Shown one piece after another: positions 1 to 9,974 of a stretch of 64,000 nucleotides of DNA. The notes beneath the pieces are model-generated. The model was given only the letters and a program-made list of their open reading frames with translations. It made no database searches and was not told the origin of the DNA. Source of the stretch: Sandaracinaceae bacterium (GTDB lineage Bacteria > Myxococcota_A > Polyangia > Polyangiales > JADJQN01). The stretch is taken from contig JADJQN010000003.1 in assembly GCA_016712745.1 (NCBI GenBank), positions 806,001 to 870,000 of the forward strand. Reading direction: 5' to 3'. The translations under genes were made by a program, and so were the position numbers. Each line of letters starts with the position of its first letter. Positions within the stretch are counted from its first letter, which is position 1.

Positions 1-725
1 CGTACTGTCCGGCGATCGACCCGGTCTTCAAGGGTATTCGATGCGAGACAGCGGACGATTGCGGAAGCGGCGTGTGCGATTCGGGATACTGCCGGTGCAC
101 TGAGAGCAGTGAATGCGGCGCCGGTTACTCATGCGGCGCGCCCGATAGCAGTCTTAGCGGCCACGGCAATGTTTGCCACGCAGCCTTTGGCGAGTGTGAA
201 GGCGGTATTTCGATCTACCGTGACGCACGCGACCGTTGAGCGCCCTCGCGCAGCATTTGGAATCAACATTCCTACAGCGTGACCAACGTGAACGACGACG
301 GCACGATTCCGCGATCGAGCGAAGTGCGCAACAACTGGCAGGACTCGACCTTGAACAACTTCAGGCAGAACGTTCAAGGTGCCGCGAGCGGAGACATTCC
401 GGGTGCCGATCTGACGGCACGCGAGCTTACGGCGAACTGCCTCGATGGAGGACGCACGCTCATCAGCGCGAACGTCTGTAACCGCGGCGGCGCGCTTGTC
501 GATTCAGGAGTTACGATCATCTTCACGCAGATGGGCGACGGCACCGAGCTTTGCCGCTTGGCGACGACTGAGCCAGTACCTGCGGGCGTGTGCACAAACG
601 TAAGCTGCACCGCGCCGGTTCTCGCCGAGGGTGTATTCGAAGCTATCGTCGATCCCGATGCGGTAATCTTTGAGTGCCAAGAAGCCAACAACGGAGCGAC
701 CGGCCGGGCCAACTGCCTCAACTGA
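1..725 (+). pseudogene. 3' part of secreted Cys-rich / CARDB-like protein, interrupted by in-frame TGA
   Basis: The reading frame is open from the left edge (first full codon at base 3) and encodes a Cys-rich segment with motifs such as CETADDCGSGVCDSGYC. It meets TGA at 237-239 and then continues in the same frame to the stop at 723-725. The text across the TGA reads ...IYRDARDR*APSRSIWNQHSYSVTNVNDDGTIPR, which fits the region before the CARDB-like end of FG-GAP-type secreted proteins, where I expect Trp at the interrupted position (from family knowledge). The last 110 residues look like an Ig-like CARDB domain with Cys pairs (TANC, NVCNRG, FECQEANN). A single TGG-to-TGA change or a sequencing error explains the break. 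If the TGA is real, the downstream piece could restart only at GTG 279, without a signal peptide. The protein start lies outside the window. Confidence 0.65.
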
Positions 726-868
726 TCTGCTTCTGATCTGGTAAAGTTTAGGCCATAGACTTCCGAAATGTCACCGCGGGCGCGGGTGAATAGCGCTTGG
801 CGCAGCTATTTCGCTTTTGGGAATGAATCCGTGTGAAATTGCTTTCGTCGATTTCAGGGAGGATTTTC

Positions 869-2101
869 ATGCGGGGTTGGATGAATGCCACGCGGGTGGG
901 TTTGATCGTCGCTGTGTGCGCGTGCGCAGCGCAGGCGCGTGCACAAGCGCCCGCGACACCGGCAGCGCAGGCTGCGTCGCGCGTGCCGCTGACGACGCCC
1001 GCGATTCAGCGCTTCGTGACTTGGCTCGAAGCGCATCCAGACACGACACAAGTCTCCCTCTGGACCGACGACGGAACAATGACCGCATTGGTATCGGACG
1101 GCGCGGGCTCTTTGCTCTGCGTGGGCGCGCGCAACTCAGCCGCTGCGTGCGTCCGCGATCCGCTTTCCTATCGGCGCTTGTGGCGGACGGGTATTCGCGA
1201 GAACGCCGCCGGCACGATCTCCGGTGTGACCATTGCGGCCGGGCCGCTTCCTAATGAAGCCACTCGCGGCGTCGTTGTAGAGTTCGCATTGCCAGCTGGG
1301 ACGGTGCAACGCCGCAGTTCGGTAAGCATCGTAGCGGGCTCCCCACCCTCGACTCCGATTTGGATGGGTCAGCCATTCGAGGACATGCATCCCGCCACGG
1401 GCGTCAGCAGTCTGCGACGTGGAACTCCCGACGTAGCGCCTGCGGAAGGACCGCCGTGGATGGCAGATTCCTCGCGTCTCGAAATCGTTCCTCTCAATGG
1501 CGACACGCCTGCGATTCGCGTGGCCGAGCGGTTCTCGTCGCATCAAGCGGTGTGCATTAAACTAGACGCAGGATGGCGTTGCGCAAGGCGCGACATCTCG
1601 CTGCCCGAGACCGAAGGTGAAGAGTCCGTCTTGCGCGTGGTCGACATGCGTTCGGTAGCGCCCAGCGGTGCACCATGGTGGGGCATCGAGTACGAATGGC
1701 ATCATACGAGCACAGCAGATGCAGCGCACGGACTTGGCGGGACATTCGTCGAGGTTGTGCAATTCGACGCGCTGCCCCACTTGGTTACAAAATTCACCAC
1801 CGGCTCCATAACGTGGGTGAACGCGATTGCCACAGTCGGTGGTCGTCGCCGTTTTGAACGCACCGGCACACGCTTCTACCGCCCATGGCGCGTGGTAGGT
1901 GCTGCGTGCATCGAGATGGCTGTAGCATCGCCCGTAGCACTTTCGGTCGACATCGACTTTCGCGAACCGCCTCAGGTCACTCCTCGTGCGACACGACGAC
2001 CTGCACAGCCTCCACCCGACAGTCCCAGCGTTCTTCCCGAAGCACCGCGTCAGCGCTTCCGGTACGACGGTGTTGGAGCGTTTGCTCCCGGCGACTGTTG
2101 A
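869..2101 (+). CDS. Secreted hypothetical protein
   Basis: About 410 residues. I chose ATG 869 because AGGGAGG lies 5-6 bases upstream. The frame is open back to GTG 833, but that adds 12 residues ahead of the signal peptide. The N-terminus (MRGWMNATRVGLIVAVCACAA, then QARAQA) is a classic Sec signal peptide with an AxA-type cleavage site. The mature protein has scattered Cys, no motif I recognise, and a Pro-rich tail after about residue 370. It stands alone, 18 bases before rpiA. Its function is unknown; a periplasmic or secreted location is inferred from the signal peptide only. Confidence 0.75.
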   Translation: MRGWMNATRVGLIVAVCACAAQARAQAPATPAAQAASRVPLTTPAIQRFVTWLEAHPDTTQVSLWTDDGTMTALVSDGAGSLLCVGARNSAAACVRDPLSYRRLWRTGIRENAAGTISGVTIAAGPLPNEATRGVVVEFALPAGTVQRRSSVSIVAGSPPSTPIWMGQPFEDMHPATGVSSLRRGTPDVAPAEGPPWMADSSRLEIVPLNGDTPAIRVAERFSSHQAVCIKLDAGWRCARRDISLPETEGEESVLRVVDMRSVAPSGAPWWGIEYEWHHTSTADAAHGLGGTFVEVVQFDALPHLVTKFTTGSITWVNAIATVGGRRRFERTGTRFYRPWRVVGAACIEMAVASPVALSVDIDFREPPQVTPRATRRPAQPPPDSPSVLPEAPRQRFRYDGVGAFAPGDC

Positions 2102-2119
2102 TCTGATACAGTCGCACCC

Positions 2120-2809
2120 GTGAGCAAAGTCGATCCCATGGTCGAGCAGAAACGCGCAGCAGCGCGTGCGGCGCTCAAGTACGTCCCCGAAAGCGGGGTC
2201 GTGGGCCTCGGTAGTGGATCGACCGCCGAGATTTTCATTCAGGAGCTTGCGCCGCTGATCGCTGCAGGTCGCAAGCTTGTTGGCGTGCCTTCGTCGCACA
2301 AGAGCCGCGCCCTTGCGATGTCCCTGGGCATACCGCTGTTGAGCGATGACGGCCCATGGGTCATCGATGTTTGTTTTGATGGCGCGGATGAAGTCGACCC
2401 CGCACTCGACGTAATCAAAGGCGGCGGCGGGGCGCTCACACGCGAGAAGGTCGTGATCGCGGCATCAAAGAAAACGATCTTGCTGGTCGATGCCTCGAAG
2501 CTCTCGGCACGACTCGGCGAGGTGTGGAGTGTGCCCATCGAAGTCACGGCCTTCGGACACGCGTCTACCGCCGCTCACTTGCGCGCGTATGGAGAGCCCG
2601 TATTGCGCATGCGCGATCAGAAACCTTTCGTCACAGACCAAAGCGGCCTCATCTACGACGTGAAGACGGGACCCATTGGCGATACACGCGCACTCGACGC
2701 GCGATTGCTCGGAATTCCCGGTGTGGTCACAACCGGGTTGTTCGTGGGAATGACGGAACGCGTCATTGTTGCCCACCCCGATCGCACCGAAGAGCTTGTC
2801 CGCGCGTAA
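2120..2809 (+). CDS. rpiA: Ribose-5-phosphate isomerase A
   Basis: Interconverts ribose-5-phosphate and ribulose-5-phosphate in the non-oxidative pentose phosphate pathway. The 229 residues match the usual RpiA length. Family motifs are present in order: GLGSGSTAEIF (phosphate loop), VPSSHKSRALA, DGADEVDPALDVIKGGGGAL with the catalytic Asp/Glu region, REKVV, and DASKLSARLGE. The start is GTG 2120 and the stop TAA. It is cytosolic housekeeping and unrelated to its neighbours, from which it is separated by short gaps (18 and 42 bases). A 10-bp palindrome GCCACGTGGC at 2816-2825 lies just after the stop; its meaning is unclear. Confidence 0.95.
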   Translation: MSKVDPMVEQKRAAARAALKYVPESGVVGLGSGSTAEIFIQELAPLIAAGRKLVGVPSSHKSRALAMSLGIPLLSDDGPWVIDVCFDGADEVDPALDVIKGGGGALTREKVVIAASKKTILLVDASKLSARLGEVWSVPIEVTAFGHASTAAHLRAYGEPVLRMRDQKPFVTDQSGLIYDVKTGPIGDTRALDARLLGIPGVVTTGLFVGMTERVIVAHPDRTEELVRA

Positions 2810-2851
2810 GTTCCCGCCACGTGGCCGTCACATTAATGGCACAATCGCGCT

Positions 2852-4570
2852 ATGCGCACGTCTTCGATTGCCATTCTTCTTTTAGCTTCGCTTCTCTCGG
2901 TGTCGGCATGCAGCGGCGACACCTCCATGGATGGTGACGGCGGAGCAGGCGCCGACTTCGGCGTCGACGCAAGCGCGCACATGGGGAGGCTCTTGCCCGA
3001 GTGCGAGTCGATGGAGCCTCCCTCAGCGAGCTCGCTTCCGCTTGTCGCAAGCACGTTGGTTGCAACTGTCGTTCCGATGTCGCCGCGCGAGACGATGAGC
3101 GACGATCTCAATCCGACCACTGAAGCTGGCGAAACACTCTACTCGAGCATGGGCTACAACCTCTATGCAGCAGGCGAAGGCGAGGATCGCATTCGCCGTG
3201 ACGATCTCGGCGACGTGACGGCGCCCATGGGCGAGCGCCATTCACTCGCGTGGTTCGTCCAGCTTTCAGACTTCCAGCTTGCGGATGACGAATCGCCCTT
3301 GCGTGTGACCGTCACGGACAACCCGACCATCCCCGGAGGGCTTCGCTCACAGGAAGCTTTTCTCACGCATGCCGTATCCGCGTTCAACCGAACCTTCACA
3401 CGCATCGAGAATCCCGATCACCCCTACGACTTCGGGATCATCACCGGCGACTGTGCAGATAGCGCGCAGCGCAACGAGCTTCGTTGGGTAATCGAAGTAA
3501 TGAATGGACATGCGGGCATGCATGTCGACTCCGGCGACGACAACGATCCGATCCCGGGACCTGACAACGATCCCAAAGATCCTTTCAACCCGACGCCCTT
3601 CCCCGCCCCGTGGCTCTTCGTTGTGGGAAATCACGACGTAGAAGTAGTGGGTTTTGCCGAAGTGAATGAGGCCCGTCGTGCCCAAGCGATTGGCACAGTT
3701 CCCACCACCGGCACGCGCGATTACAACCAATGGTACGCGCCCATCACCACGCGCCGCATCGTCGCAGATCCCGAACGCGAGATCGTCGATCGCGAGGACA
3801 TCGTAGCTGCGCTGCGCGCGGACACCGAAGGCCCTGGCCCTGTTGGTCACGGATTCTCGCCGACGGAAGACCCGGATTTCACCTTGGGCGCCAACTACGT
3901 CTACGACGCAATCCCGGGTCTTTTGCGCATCGTCTCATTCGACACGAGCGATATCACCGGCGGCTCCAACGGACTCGTACGCCGCGCGACCATCGACAAC
4001 TTCTTGGTGCCCGCGCTCAACCAGGCGCACGACGACCACATGTTGGTGATCATGGCGTCGCATCACCCAACGACCGACATCGATGTGCTCGAAGAGCAAC
4101 TTGGCAATCCGATCGCGGACGCTGTGCCGCCTGAGGAAATCGAGAGCATTGTCGCGGCCCATCCTGAAGTGATTGCCTGGATCGTGGGGCACGTGCACAA
4201 CAACCGGATTCGCGCGATGGCGGGCGCCGACGCTGCGCATCCGGGTTACTGGGAAGTCATGGCCAGTGCGGTTGCCGATTTCCCCTCGCAGCAGCGGACG
4301 ATGGAAATTGTCGACAATGGCAACGGCACGCTGTCGCTTTTCTCAACAGTGATCGATTACGACACCGAGAGCTGCTCGGAGCGCCGCTACCGCCGTCTGA
4401 CGCAAATGGAATATCTCTCCGCGTGGACCGACCGCGTGAGTGATGATCCGCTCGATCACAACGTCGAGCTCATCATTCCTATTCCCGAAGCTGCGTTGGG
4501 GAGTGTTGCTACAGCATCCGCGTCAGCACCCACACGTATTGAGAGCGAAACAACACTTCGCGGCCTGTAG
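2852..4570 (+). CDS. Metallophosphoesterase lipoprotein
   Basis: 572 residues. The N-terminus ends in a lipobox (LLSVSAC, Cys20) followed by an acidic Gly-rich linker, so it should be a lipidated envelope protein. Calcineurin-like metal-binding blocks are visible: QLSDFQL (around 138-144, Asp in place of DxH), TGDCADS, GNHD, ASHHPTTD and GHVHNNR. This order fits the large bacterial metallophosphoesterases with long inserts (the RPA4764/PPA1498-like groups, from memory). The substrate is unknown; a secreted phosphodiesterase or phosphomonoesterase is the safe reading. It is a single gene, 63 bases upstream of the NRPS, with no evidence that it belongs to that pathway. Confidence 0.8.
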   Translation: MRTSSIAILLLASLLSVSACSGDTSMDGDGGAGADFGVDASAHMGRLLPECESMEPPSASSLPLVASTLVATVVPMSPRETMSDDLNPTTEAGETLYSSMGYNLYAAGEGEDRIRRDDLGDVTAPMGERHSLAWFVQLSDFQLADDESPLRVTVTDNPTIPGGLRSQEAFLTHAVSAFNRTFTRIENPDHPYDFGIITGDCADSAQRNELRWVIEVMNGHAGMHVDSGDDNDPIPGPDNDPKDPFNPTPFPAPWLFVVGNHDVEVVGFAEVNEARRAQAIGTVPTTGTRDYNQWYAPITTRRIVADPEREIVDREDIVAALRADTEGPGPVGHGFSPTEDPDFTLGANYVYDAIPGLLRIVSFDTSDITGGSNGLVRRATIDNFLVPALNQAHDDHMLVIMASHHPTTDIDVLEEQLGNPIADAVPPEEIESIVAAHPEVIAWIVGHVHNNRIRAMAGADAAHPGYWEVMASAVADFPSQQRTMEIVDNGNGTLSLFSTVIDYDTESCSERRYRRLTQMEYLSAWTDRVSDDPLDHNVELIIPIPEAALGSVATASASAPTRIESETTLRGL

Positions 4571-4632
4571 CGCATCGGCGCTTCTCGAAGTAACGTCACG
4601 CGAGCAGAATCGTTCGCGCTCCGCGTCGTCGC

Positions 4633-7600
4633 GTGAACTTACCGGAGAAGGATTTGAAGGTAGAAGACACGTACCCCCTTTCGCCCATGCAAGAAGGCAT
4701 GCTGTTCGACAGCGTGTCGGGCGCAGATCCGGGCGTGAATCTCGAGCAAATCGTTTGCACGATTCCGGCTGAGCTTGATCTCGCGGCGTTCGAACGCGCC
4801 TGGACAAAGCTTGTGGCGCGCAATCCGATCTTGCGCACTCGCTTCCGTTGGCAGGAAGTCGATCGACCAATGCAAGAGGTGCTCTTTGAAGCGCCACTGC
4901 GCGTCACACATGAAAACGTCGACGGCATGCCGGAGCTTGAGCGCGACCGAAATCTCAGCGCCTTCCTCGCCGAAGACCGCTTGCGTGGAATCGACCTTGC
5001 CACAGCTCCCTTGATGCGCGTTCATGTCTTCATTGGCGTCAAAGACGAGACCCAGTTCGTGTGGACGTTTCACCATGCGCTGATCGACGGGCGCGCCATC
5101 ATTGCGGCGCTCAAGGAAGTGATGGCGCTCTACGAGAACGAAGCGAACGGCACCACGTCGTTTCACTTCGAGCGCGTGCCTTACCGCGCCTACATCGATT
5201 TTCTCGAGACGATCGACGACGCCGAAAGCCGCGCCTTCTTTCAGAAGGAGCTCGCAGGCGTCACGCGTGTAACGCCGCTTCCTTACGCGACTGGCGACGT
5301 CGCAGACTCGTTCGGAAACGACGAAGTCGAAACGGTCCTCCCTGCGGCGACCGTCAATGCGCTGCGCGGTCTTGCCAAGGAGAGGGACGTTACCCTCAAC
5401 ACCATGGTTCAAGCTGCGTGGGCGATTGTGCTCGGCCGCCACGCCGGCGAAGAGACCGTGGTCTTTGGCGCAACGCGCGCGGGCAGGCATGCCGTCCCGG
5501 GCGCGAACACGATTCTCGGCCTCTTGATCAACACTCTGCCCATGCGAGCTGATGTATCGCGCGGGCGAACGCTCGATGCGCTGCTCTTCGATCTACGCGC
5601 GCGCTGGAACAGCATGCGCGACCATGAACACACGGCCCTAACGACGATTCGCGAAGTCTCCGAGCTTCGTCGCGAAGGTTCACTTTTCGAATCGGTGATG
5701 GTCTTCGAGAACTACGACCTCGAGGCTGGTCTGCGTGCCGAAGGTGGGCTGTGGGAACGAGCACAGGTCCGCCAACTCGAACAAAGCAGCGCACCGTTGA
5801 CGCTCGCCGCGTACGCGAAGAATGAGCTTATTTTGAAAGTTGAGTATTCGCTTTCACATTTCGACCGCGCGACCGTCGAGCGCCTGGGAAAACAACTCAC
5901 GCACGTACTCACGCAGATGGCCGTGCAGCCTGACGCGACGCTCGGCGATATCTCCTTGCTCACACCCGATGAGCAACACGAGATGCTTCATGCCTGGAAC
6001 GACACCGCGCAGGGCTATCCGTCGCACCACACACTGCACACGCTGATCGAAGCGCGAGCGCGCACAGCACCCGACGCAGTGGCGATTGTGGATGGCGAAA
6101 GTTCGATTACGTATCGAGATCTTGACGCGCGCGCGAACCAGCTCGCGGACCGTCTCGAATCGCTCGGGATTATTCGAGGCGCCTTCGTCGCGCTTTTTCT
6201 GCCTCGAGGTATTGATCACATCGTGTCGATGCTCGGCGTCAGCAAGACGGGCGGAGCATTCGTGCCGATTGATCCCGACTATCCACGCGAGCGAATTGCC
6301 CACCTTTTGAGCGATTCGGGAGCGAGCGTGGTCCTCACACACGAGCTGCTTCTGACGCAGATGCCGCCCTACGAAGGTACGACCGTCGCTCTCGACCAGG
6401 AGCGCGAAGAGCTAGCTAGCCGTTCTAGGTCTGCGCGCTCAACGCAAGTCACGCCCGAAGACGCGGCCTACGTCATTTATACGTCCGGCTCGACAGGCAA
6501 ACCCAAAGGCGTGGTCGTCGGCCATGCCGCGCTCGTCAATCACATCACAGCCTTCACGCGCCTCTATGCAATCAGCGATCGCGATCGAGTGTTGCATTTC
6601 GCGTCCACGAGCTTCGATGTCGCCCTCGAAGAAGTGTTCCCGACGTTGAATGCGGGTGCATCGATCGTTGTGCGCCCCCGGGAGCTTATGTCGGCGACGG
6701 CTTTCAGCGATTACGTCGATGCCGCAGCTCTTACCGTGCTCAACATTCCTACCGCTTACTTTCACGAGTGGGTCGCCGGTATGGCAGAAGCTTCGCTACC
6801 GCCTCCCGCATCGCTGCGTTTGGTCGTCTTTGGTGGTGAACGCGCGTCTATCGCAATGGTCAACGAATGGCATCGCCTGAATGGCGGACGGGTTCGCACC
6901 ATGAACGGCTATGGTCCGACGGAAGCGACCATCACGTGCACGGCCTACGAGTCGACAGAGCCGACGAAGCGCGAGCTGCCCATCGGTAAGCCCATCGCGA
7001 ATATGCAGGCCTACGTTCTCGACGTGGACAAGAAGCCCGTACCGATTGGCGTGGCGGCCGATCTTTACGTTGGCGGAGTGGGCCTCGCGATCGGATACCT
7101 AGGTCAGTACGAGCTGACGCGCGCGAAGTTCATCAAGCACCCGTTTGAGAGCGGAGCGCGGCTTTACCATACCGGCGATCGCGCTCGTTTTTTGCCGGAC
7201 GGAAACCTCGAGTTTCTCGGTCGCGTGGACCATCAGATCAAGTTCCGCGGCTACCGCATGGAGCCGGCCGAGATTCAAACGGCGCTCGAAGAACACAGCG
7301 CGATTCGCGAGAGCCTGGTGGTTTTGCGCGAGAACGACAATAAGGAAAAAAAGCTCATCGCCTACCTCGTAACGAACGGCGAGGCAGCGCTTACGCCCGC
7401 AGAGATGCGCGCACACTTGCAGACGCGTGTCCCCGCGTACATGACGCCGACGGATTTCGTTTTCATCGATGCCTTTCCGCGCACCACCAATCAGAAGATT
7501 GACCTCAACGCGCTGCCACTACCGGGCGGTGGTGAAGTTGGCGGAGCTCCGCAGCTTGCGCCGCGCACTCCGGTCGAAGAGGTGCTGCAGAAGATCTGGC

Positions 7601-8574
7601 AGGAAGTGCTCGAGCGCTCGAGCATCGGCATCAACGACAACTTTTTCGATCTGGGCGGCCACTCACTCTTGACGCTCAAGATTATCGATCGTGCGGCACG
7701 GGCCGGCATTCGCATCACGCCGGACCAGTTCTTTCAGCGTCAGACAGTTGCAGAGCTCGCGGCGGTTGTGGATCTGCAAGCAGTGAGCGACGACACGCTG
7801 ATCACGTTGCGCGGGAGCGGAACCAAACCGCCGATCTATTTCGTGCACTCCACGCCCGGCGATCTCTTCGGCTACATGACGCTGATTCACGCGCTCGGTC
7901 CCGACCAACCTTGCTACGGATTTCAATCGTTGGGGCTCACGCACAAAGAGCAAGCGCATTCGAGCATTGAGGAAATGGCGGCACACTACGTGTCCCGCTT
8001 GCGTGAGTTTCAGCCGCAAGGTCCGTACCTGCTCGCGGGCTGGTGTTACGGCGGCATCGTCTCGTTTGAGATGGCGCGTATCCTTCGCGAACAGGGCGAA
8101 ACGCCACCGGTGGTCGCGCTCATTGAAGCGGCCGCTCCTCGCCCTGCGCTGAACGAGCCCGGCTATTACCTCGACCGACTAAAGCGTTTGGCCGACGCAG
8201 GTATCGATGGCCTTCGCGAGGTCGCGTTGGCCCGGCTCAAGTTCCGCATGAGGCTCGGAAAGCCCAAAGCTGCCGATTGGCTCGGCTTCGAAGTGACGGA
8301 AGGCGTACTGAAGAATCGCGCGCACGTATTCGAAGTGAACATGAAGGCGATCTACAAGTACAAACCCACGCGCTATGCCGGGCCCATCCAAGTCTTTCGC
8401 TGCGCCGAGCGAATGAAGCGCTCGATCCCCGATCCCAATCTCGGCTGGACAGCGCTGGCTTCTAGCGTCGAGTCCCACGTCTCGACCGGCACGCACGAGA
8501 CAATGCTCGCGGGCGACAATGCCGACGCTCTCGCGAATCACCTACGCGACCTGATTGATCGCAACTTGTCGTAA
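4633..8574 (+). CDS. Single-module nonribosomal peptide synthetase, C-A-T-TE
   Basis: 1313 residues from GTG 4633. Domains in order: condensation (about 10-440, start motif YPLSPMQEGMLF, active site HHALIDG at 147-153); adenylation (about 470-970, TSGSTGKPKG near 617, NGYGPTEAT, YHTGD, A10 Lys in NQKIDLNALP); carrier (LGGHSLL, Ser1011); thioesterase (about 1060-1313). By eye the specificity-pocket residues read roughly D-V-E-N-V-G-G-I-T-K, which I cannot assign safely. The TE nucleophile elbow is GWCYGG, with Cys1138 where Ser is usual. One module with an N-terminal C domain suggests condensation with a partner or acyl donor supplied in trans. No MbtH-like or tailoring gene is adjacent, but a PPTase lies 1.5 kb downstream at 10029. 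Confidence 0.93.
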   Translation: MNLPEKDLKVEDTYPLSPMQEGMLFDSVSGADPGVNLEQIVCTIPAELDLAAFERAWTKLVARNPILRTRFRWQEVDRPMQEVLFEAPLRVTHENVDGMPELERDRNLSAFLAEDRLRGIDLATAPLMRVHVFIGVKDETQFVWTFHHALIDGRAIIAALKEVMALYENEANGTTSFHFERVPYRAYIDFLETIDDAESRAFFQKELAGVTRVTPLPYATGDVADSFGNDEVETVLPAATVNALRGLAKERDVTLNTMVQAAWAIVLGRHAGEETVVFGATRAGRHAVPGANTILGLLINTLPMRADVSRGRTLDALLFDLRARWNSMRDHEHTALTTIREVSELRREGSLFESVMVFENYDLEAGLRAEGGLWERAQVRQLEQSSAPLTLAAYAKNELILKVEYSLSHFDRATVERLGKQLTHVLTQMAVQPDATLGDISLLTPDEQHEMLHAWNDTAQGYPSHHTLHTLIEARARTAPDAVAIVDGESSITYRDLDARANQLADRLESLGIIRGAFVALFLPRGIDHIVSMLGVSKTGGAFVPIDPDYPRERIAHLLSDSGASVVLTHELLLTQMPPYEGTTVALDQEREELASRSRSARSTQVTPEDAAYVIYTSGSTGKPKGVVVGHAALVNHITAFTRLYAISDRDRVLHFASTSFDVALEEVFPTLNAGASIVVRPRELMSATAFSDYVDAAALTVLNIPTAYFHEWVAGMAEASLPPPASLRLVVFGGERASIAMVNEWHRLNGGRVRTMNGYGPTEATITCTAYESTEPTKRELPIGKPIANMQAYVLDVDKKPVPIGVAADLYVGGVGLAIGYLGQYELTRAKFIKHPFESGARLYHTGDRARFLPDGNLEFLGRVDHQIKFRGYRMEPAEIQTALEEHSAIRESLVVLRENDNKEKKLIAYLVTNGEAALTPAEMRAHLQTRVPAYMTPTDFVFIDAFPRTTNQKIDLNALPLPGGGEVGGAPQLAPRTPVEEVLQKIWQEVLERSSIGINDNFFDLGGHSLLTLKIIDRAARAGIRITPDQFFQRQTVAELAAVVDLQAVSDDTLITLRGSGTKPPIYFVHSTPGDLFGYMTLIHALGPDQPCYGFQSLGLTHKEQAHSSIEEMAAHYVSRLREFQPQGPYLLAGWCYGGIVSFEMARILREQGETPPVVALIEAAAPRPALNEPGYYLDRLKRLADAGIDGLREVALARLKFRMRLGKPKAADWLGFEVTEGVLKNRAHVFEVNMKAIYKYKPTRYAGPIQVFRCAERMKRSIPDPNLGWTALASSVESHVSTGTHETMLAGDNADALANHLRDLIDRNLS

Positions 8575-8603
8575 TCGTCGCGCCGCATGTTGGGCGTGCA
8601 GCG

Positions 8604-9974
8604 CTAATCGCAGTAGTCGGTTGGGTAGTCGGGAGGCGTGGTAGGCGTGGCGCTCGAGTCCAGCGTGGCGGTGCCGTTGATGTCGTCGATGTGATAGACG
8701 CGCGCGCCGGCGCCGACTCCGATTTGAAGTTCTTCGAAGGCGTTGATGTTGAAGTAGCCGGTTTGGACGGCTCCGTCTGCGCGGTTGTATTCGAGGATGA
8801 CGGTTTTGCGACCAGTTGCGCTGGTTCCACATTCGACGCAGTAGGTTGCGTACGGATCAGCCGCGGTGGGCGGATCGTCGATGAAGACGCCGTCGGTGGG
8901 CATGACGAGGACGCCGCCATTGGGCGTGGGCGTCGAAGTAACGAGCTGCGTGTCGCTCGGCACAGCCAGGACAAGTCGGTCAATGCCGGGATCGTTCCAC
9001 AGAGCGTCCTCGCCCTTGCTGCCAGCGCCGAAAAAGTCCGGACCGAGGTAGGCCGTGGTCTGCACGTTGTCGTCGACGTACCAAACGAACGTGTCATTGC
9101 CGCGTCCACCCATGAGGCGGAAATCGTGTGAGTTGCCACGAATCACAACGAGATCGTCGCCATCAAGCGGATCGAGTGTGTCGGTACGTCCGCCCGCGCC
9201 GTTGCCGAGATCAATGCCTGCGCGGTCAATGTCCTGCACGAAGACCCAGTCGGAGCCAGGGCCAGTGTGAATCGTCGTGGTGACGACGTTGAACGATCCG
9301 TCGGTATGGTGCGTGCAACCCGCGACAACGAGATCGTCGTCATGCGCGCCTCCTGAAAGAGACGAGCCGGTGCGGTAATCGAGCGAGACGCTCTCGCCAA
9401 AGGTGAGTACGTCCGGACCATCCCCGAGCTCGCCTTCACCGAAACCAAGACCGTGGATGTAGCCCATCGGTCCGAGGTTGAGAATGTCGGCTCCCGGATC
9501 GCCTTGGTAAAACGCACCCGCGCCGCCGTACTCTTGCGACGGCATATTCGTTACGAGCGTCCATCCGTACTGATGAGCCGAACTATCGTTGCGAGCAGCG
9601 AACGTACCGATGTGCGATTCGAAGTTACGATAGTTGGCGAGGTCGTTATCGCCGTTGACGTAGTCCCACTCGCCTGGCGGCAGTATCGGCGAGCCTTCGT
9701 GGCCGTCGTTGTACTCATCATCGAGAAGGTTGAGAGCGGCAAGCTCGCCCGCAGTGGGCGTCCAGCTCCCGTTCCAGGAATACTCGTTTGGGGTTGGCCA
9801 GCCTTCGATCGGACGCGGAGTCCCGACCGGTGCATCGATCTCGGTATGAGGTCCGGCATCGTTGCCGGGAATCACCACGCCGCTATCGGTGCCGGGAGTA
9901 GCGCCATTCGCGAACGGAGTACCCAAATAGCCCGTGCAGGCTGACACCAACGTGGCGAAAAAAAGCCAATCCAA
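8604..9974 (-). CDS. RTX-like Ca-binding secreted lipoprotein, probable frameshift in signal peptide
   Basis: Up to 456 residues. The body carries RTX-type nonapeptide-like stretches (GDGPDVL, GPGSDWVF, DGDDLVV, GGRGNDTFVW), so a calcium-stabilised beta-roll is likely. As written the frame can only start at TTG 9974 with a short hydrophobic lead ending in the lipobox LVSAC. Upstream in another frame is ATG 9984, with GAGGTGAGGTGG just before it, reading MRVLGLAFF. Removing one base from the 7-A run at 9958-9964 joins the two into MRVLGLAFFATLVSACTG, a textbook lipoprotein signal. So either the homopolymer is miscounted or the gene is frameshifted or phase-variable. It is convergent with the NRPS and divergent from the PPTase gene. 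Confidence 0.8.
   Translation of the reverse strand: MDWLFFATLVSACTGYLGTPFANGATPGTDSGVVIPGNDAGPHTEIDAPVGTPRPIEGWPTPNEYSWNGSWTPTAGELAALNLLDDEYNDGHEGSPILPPGEWDYVNGDNDLANYRNFESHIGTFAARNDSSAHQYGWTLVTNMPSQEYGGAGAFYQGDPGADILNLGPMGYIHGLGFGEGELGDGPDVLTFGESVSLDYRTGSSLSGGAHDDDLVVAGCTHHTDGSFNVVTTTIHTGPGSDWVFVQDIDRAGIDLGNGAGGRTDTLDPLDGDDLVVIRGNSHDFRLMGGRGNDTFVWYVDDNVQTTAYLGPDFFGAGSKGEDALWNDPGIDRLVLAVPSDTQLVTSTPTPNGGVLVMPTDGVFIDDPPTAADPYATYCVECGTSATGRKTVILEYNRADGAVQTGYFNINAFEELQIGVGAGARVYHIDDINGTATLDSSATPTTPPDYPTDYCD
9958..9964 (+). repeat. 7-A homopolymer at probable frameshift site
   Basis: A run of seven A (seven T on the coding minus strand) sits inside the signal-peptide codons of the RTX-like lipoprotein. 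Six would fuse ATG 9984, with its strong ribosome-binding site, to the downstream lipobox frame. This is a plausible sequencing indel or a slippage site. Confidence 0.6.

Noticed and set aside
1..725. Alternative genetic code reading TGA as Trp
   Set aside because: Many well-supported genes in the window end in TGA with neighbours starting right there, so TGA is a stop here.
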